Assembly: GCA_037444075.1 (NCBI GenBank)
Contig: JBBIND010000051.1
Location: 1-32,230, forward strand
Source: JBBIND01 sp037444075
GTDB lineage: Bacteria > Acidobacteriota > Terriglobia > Bryobacterales > Bryobacteraceae
Reading direction: 5' to 3'
DNA: 32,230 bases
Shown here: positions 31,847-32,230 of the stretch, in pieces
How positions within the stretch are numbered: the first letter of the stretch is position 1
Layout of the letters: each line of letters starts with the position of its first letter
Notes under the pieces: model-generated
What the model saw: the letters and a program-made list of their open reading frames with translations, nothing else
The model's database searches: none
What the model was told of the DNA's origin: nothing
Translations under genes and position numbers: made by a program

Positions 31847-32230
31847 TTAAGCGCGGATGCGGCGGCGGAACAAGGCGACCAGTGCCAGCCCTGTGCCCAG
31901 CAGCACGGCCGTGGCAGGCTCGGGAATGACGTGGTTCCCGTTGTCCCCGTTCACCTGCTCAAACCGCTGAAAATAGAACGACTCAAAGCCACCAACGTCA
32001 TCGCGTATTTGAGCCGCCAACCCCAGACGATTGGCGCCAACGCCCAAGAAGGCGTTTGAAGCCGCGACGCCGGCCTCATCCAGGGTGAAGCCAAAGGCGG
32101 CGTGCCCGGTGCCGGGAATCGAACTCGGGAAGTATACGGATGAGGCAAGCGACTCAGAGTGCAAGAGGGCGCCGCTGTTCTGCATAATCAGCAGGACCAA
32201 GTGGTCCACGGTTACCGGGCCACCGCCGAC
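31847..32230 (-). CDS. PEP-CTERM domain protein (5' end beyond window edge)
   Basis: The frame is open from the right edge to the stop at 31847, about 127 codons of the C-terminal part. It ends in a textbook PEP-CTERM sorting signal: VIPEPATAVLLG, then a hydrophobic helix and an Arg-rich tail (FRRRIRA). This directs secreted proteins to an exosortase, which is not in the window. The visible ectodomain (ESLASSVYFPSSIPGTGHAAFGF, FYFQRFEQVNG) has no recognised catalytic motif. A GTG at 32209 could be a start, but the frame continues upstream without a stop, so the true start is probably outside. Confidence 0.85.
   Translation of the reverse strand, partial: VGGGPVTVDHLVLLIMQNSGALLHSESLASSVYFPSSIPGTGHAAFGFTLDEAGVAASNAFLGVGANRLGLAAQIRDDVGGFESFYFQRFEQVNGDNGNHVIPEPATAVLLGTGLALVALFRRRIRA

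Overview
The window reads as a high-GC genome fragment from an Acidobacteriota of the Bryobacterales/Solibacter type. The evidence is family content, not a marker gene. A secreted protein ends in the Solibacter-type TIGR03437 domain after beta-propeller repeats. There is an Oar-like TonB-dependent receptor with an N-terminal carboxypeptidase-regulatory domain, several Tat-exported Gfo/Idh/MocA oxidoreductases, a PEP-CTERM protein, and many secreted enzymes that look suited to glycans or lipids. No rRNA, tRNA or CRISPR array was seen.

Layout. 1-11.6 kb is a metabolic and envelope block: a Gfo/Idh/MocA oxidoreductase cut by the left edge, a neutral-ceramidase-like hydrolase, a cupin, the TonB-dependent receptor, an XRE regulator with a periplasmic-binding-like sensor domain, a secreted alpha/beta hydrolase of the acetylxylan-esterase type, and a DUF4832 glycosidase-like protein. 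11.6-15.7 kb is a scrambled region. It holds the C-terminal remnant of a putative glycoside hydrolase, an intact IS630 element, the N-terminal remnant of another Gfo/Idh/MocA gene, a DUF3592 membrane protein, and an IS110 element. The IS110 transposase is frameshifted, but its long 5' non-coding region holds a 5' hairpin followed by two homologous stem-loop units, the architecture of a bridge RNA.

15.8-20.9 kb is one giant secreted protein that fuses a subtilisin-like protease, a PA insert, SBBP beta-propeller repeats and a TIGR03437 domain. 20.9-23.5 kb is an IS66 element whose transposase carries an in-frame stop and which bears an intact DUF4338 (DruA-family) gene. 23.6-26 kb encodes a large alpha-glucuronidase-like exported protein. 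26.2-28.8 kb encodes a TPR-CHAT putative protease behind a strong promoter with tandem repeats abutting its -35. The right end has another Tat-type Gfo/Idh/MocA oxidoreductase divergent from a SAM methyltransferase with a C-terminal zinc ribbon, a glycerophosphodiester phosphodiesterase interrupted by a run of Ns (an assembly gap), and a PEP-CTERM protein that runs off the edge.

How the genes fit together: the secreted hydrolases, the TonB receptor and the oxidoreductases fit polysaccharide or sphingolipid scavenging, but no single operon ties them together; most genes are monocistronic or divergent. The most distinctive items are the IS110 bridge-RNA candidate, the DUF4338 passenger in IS66, and the solitary TPR-CHAT gene.
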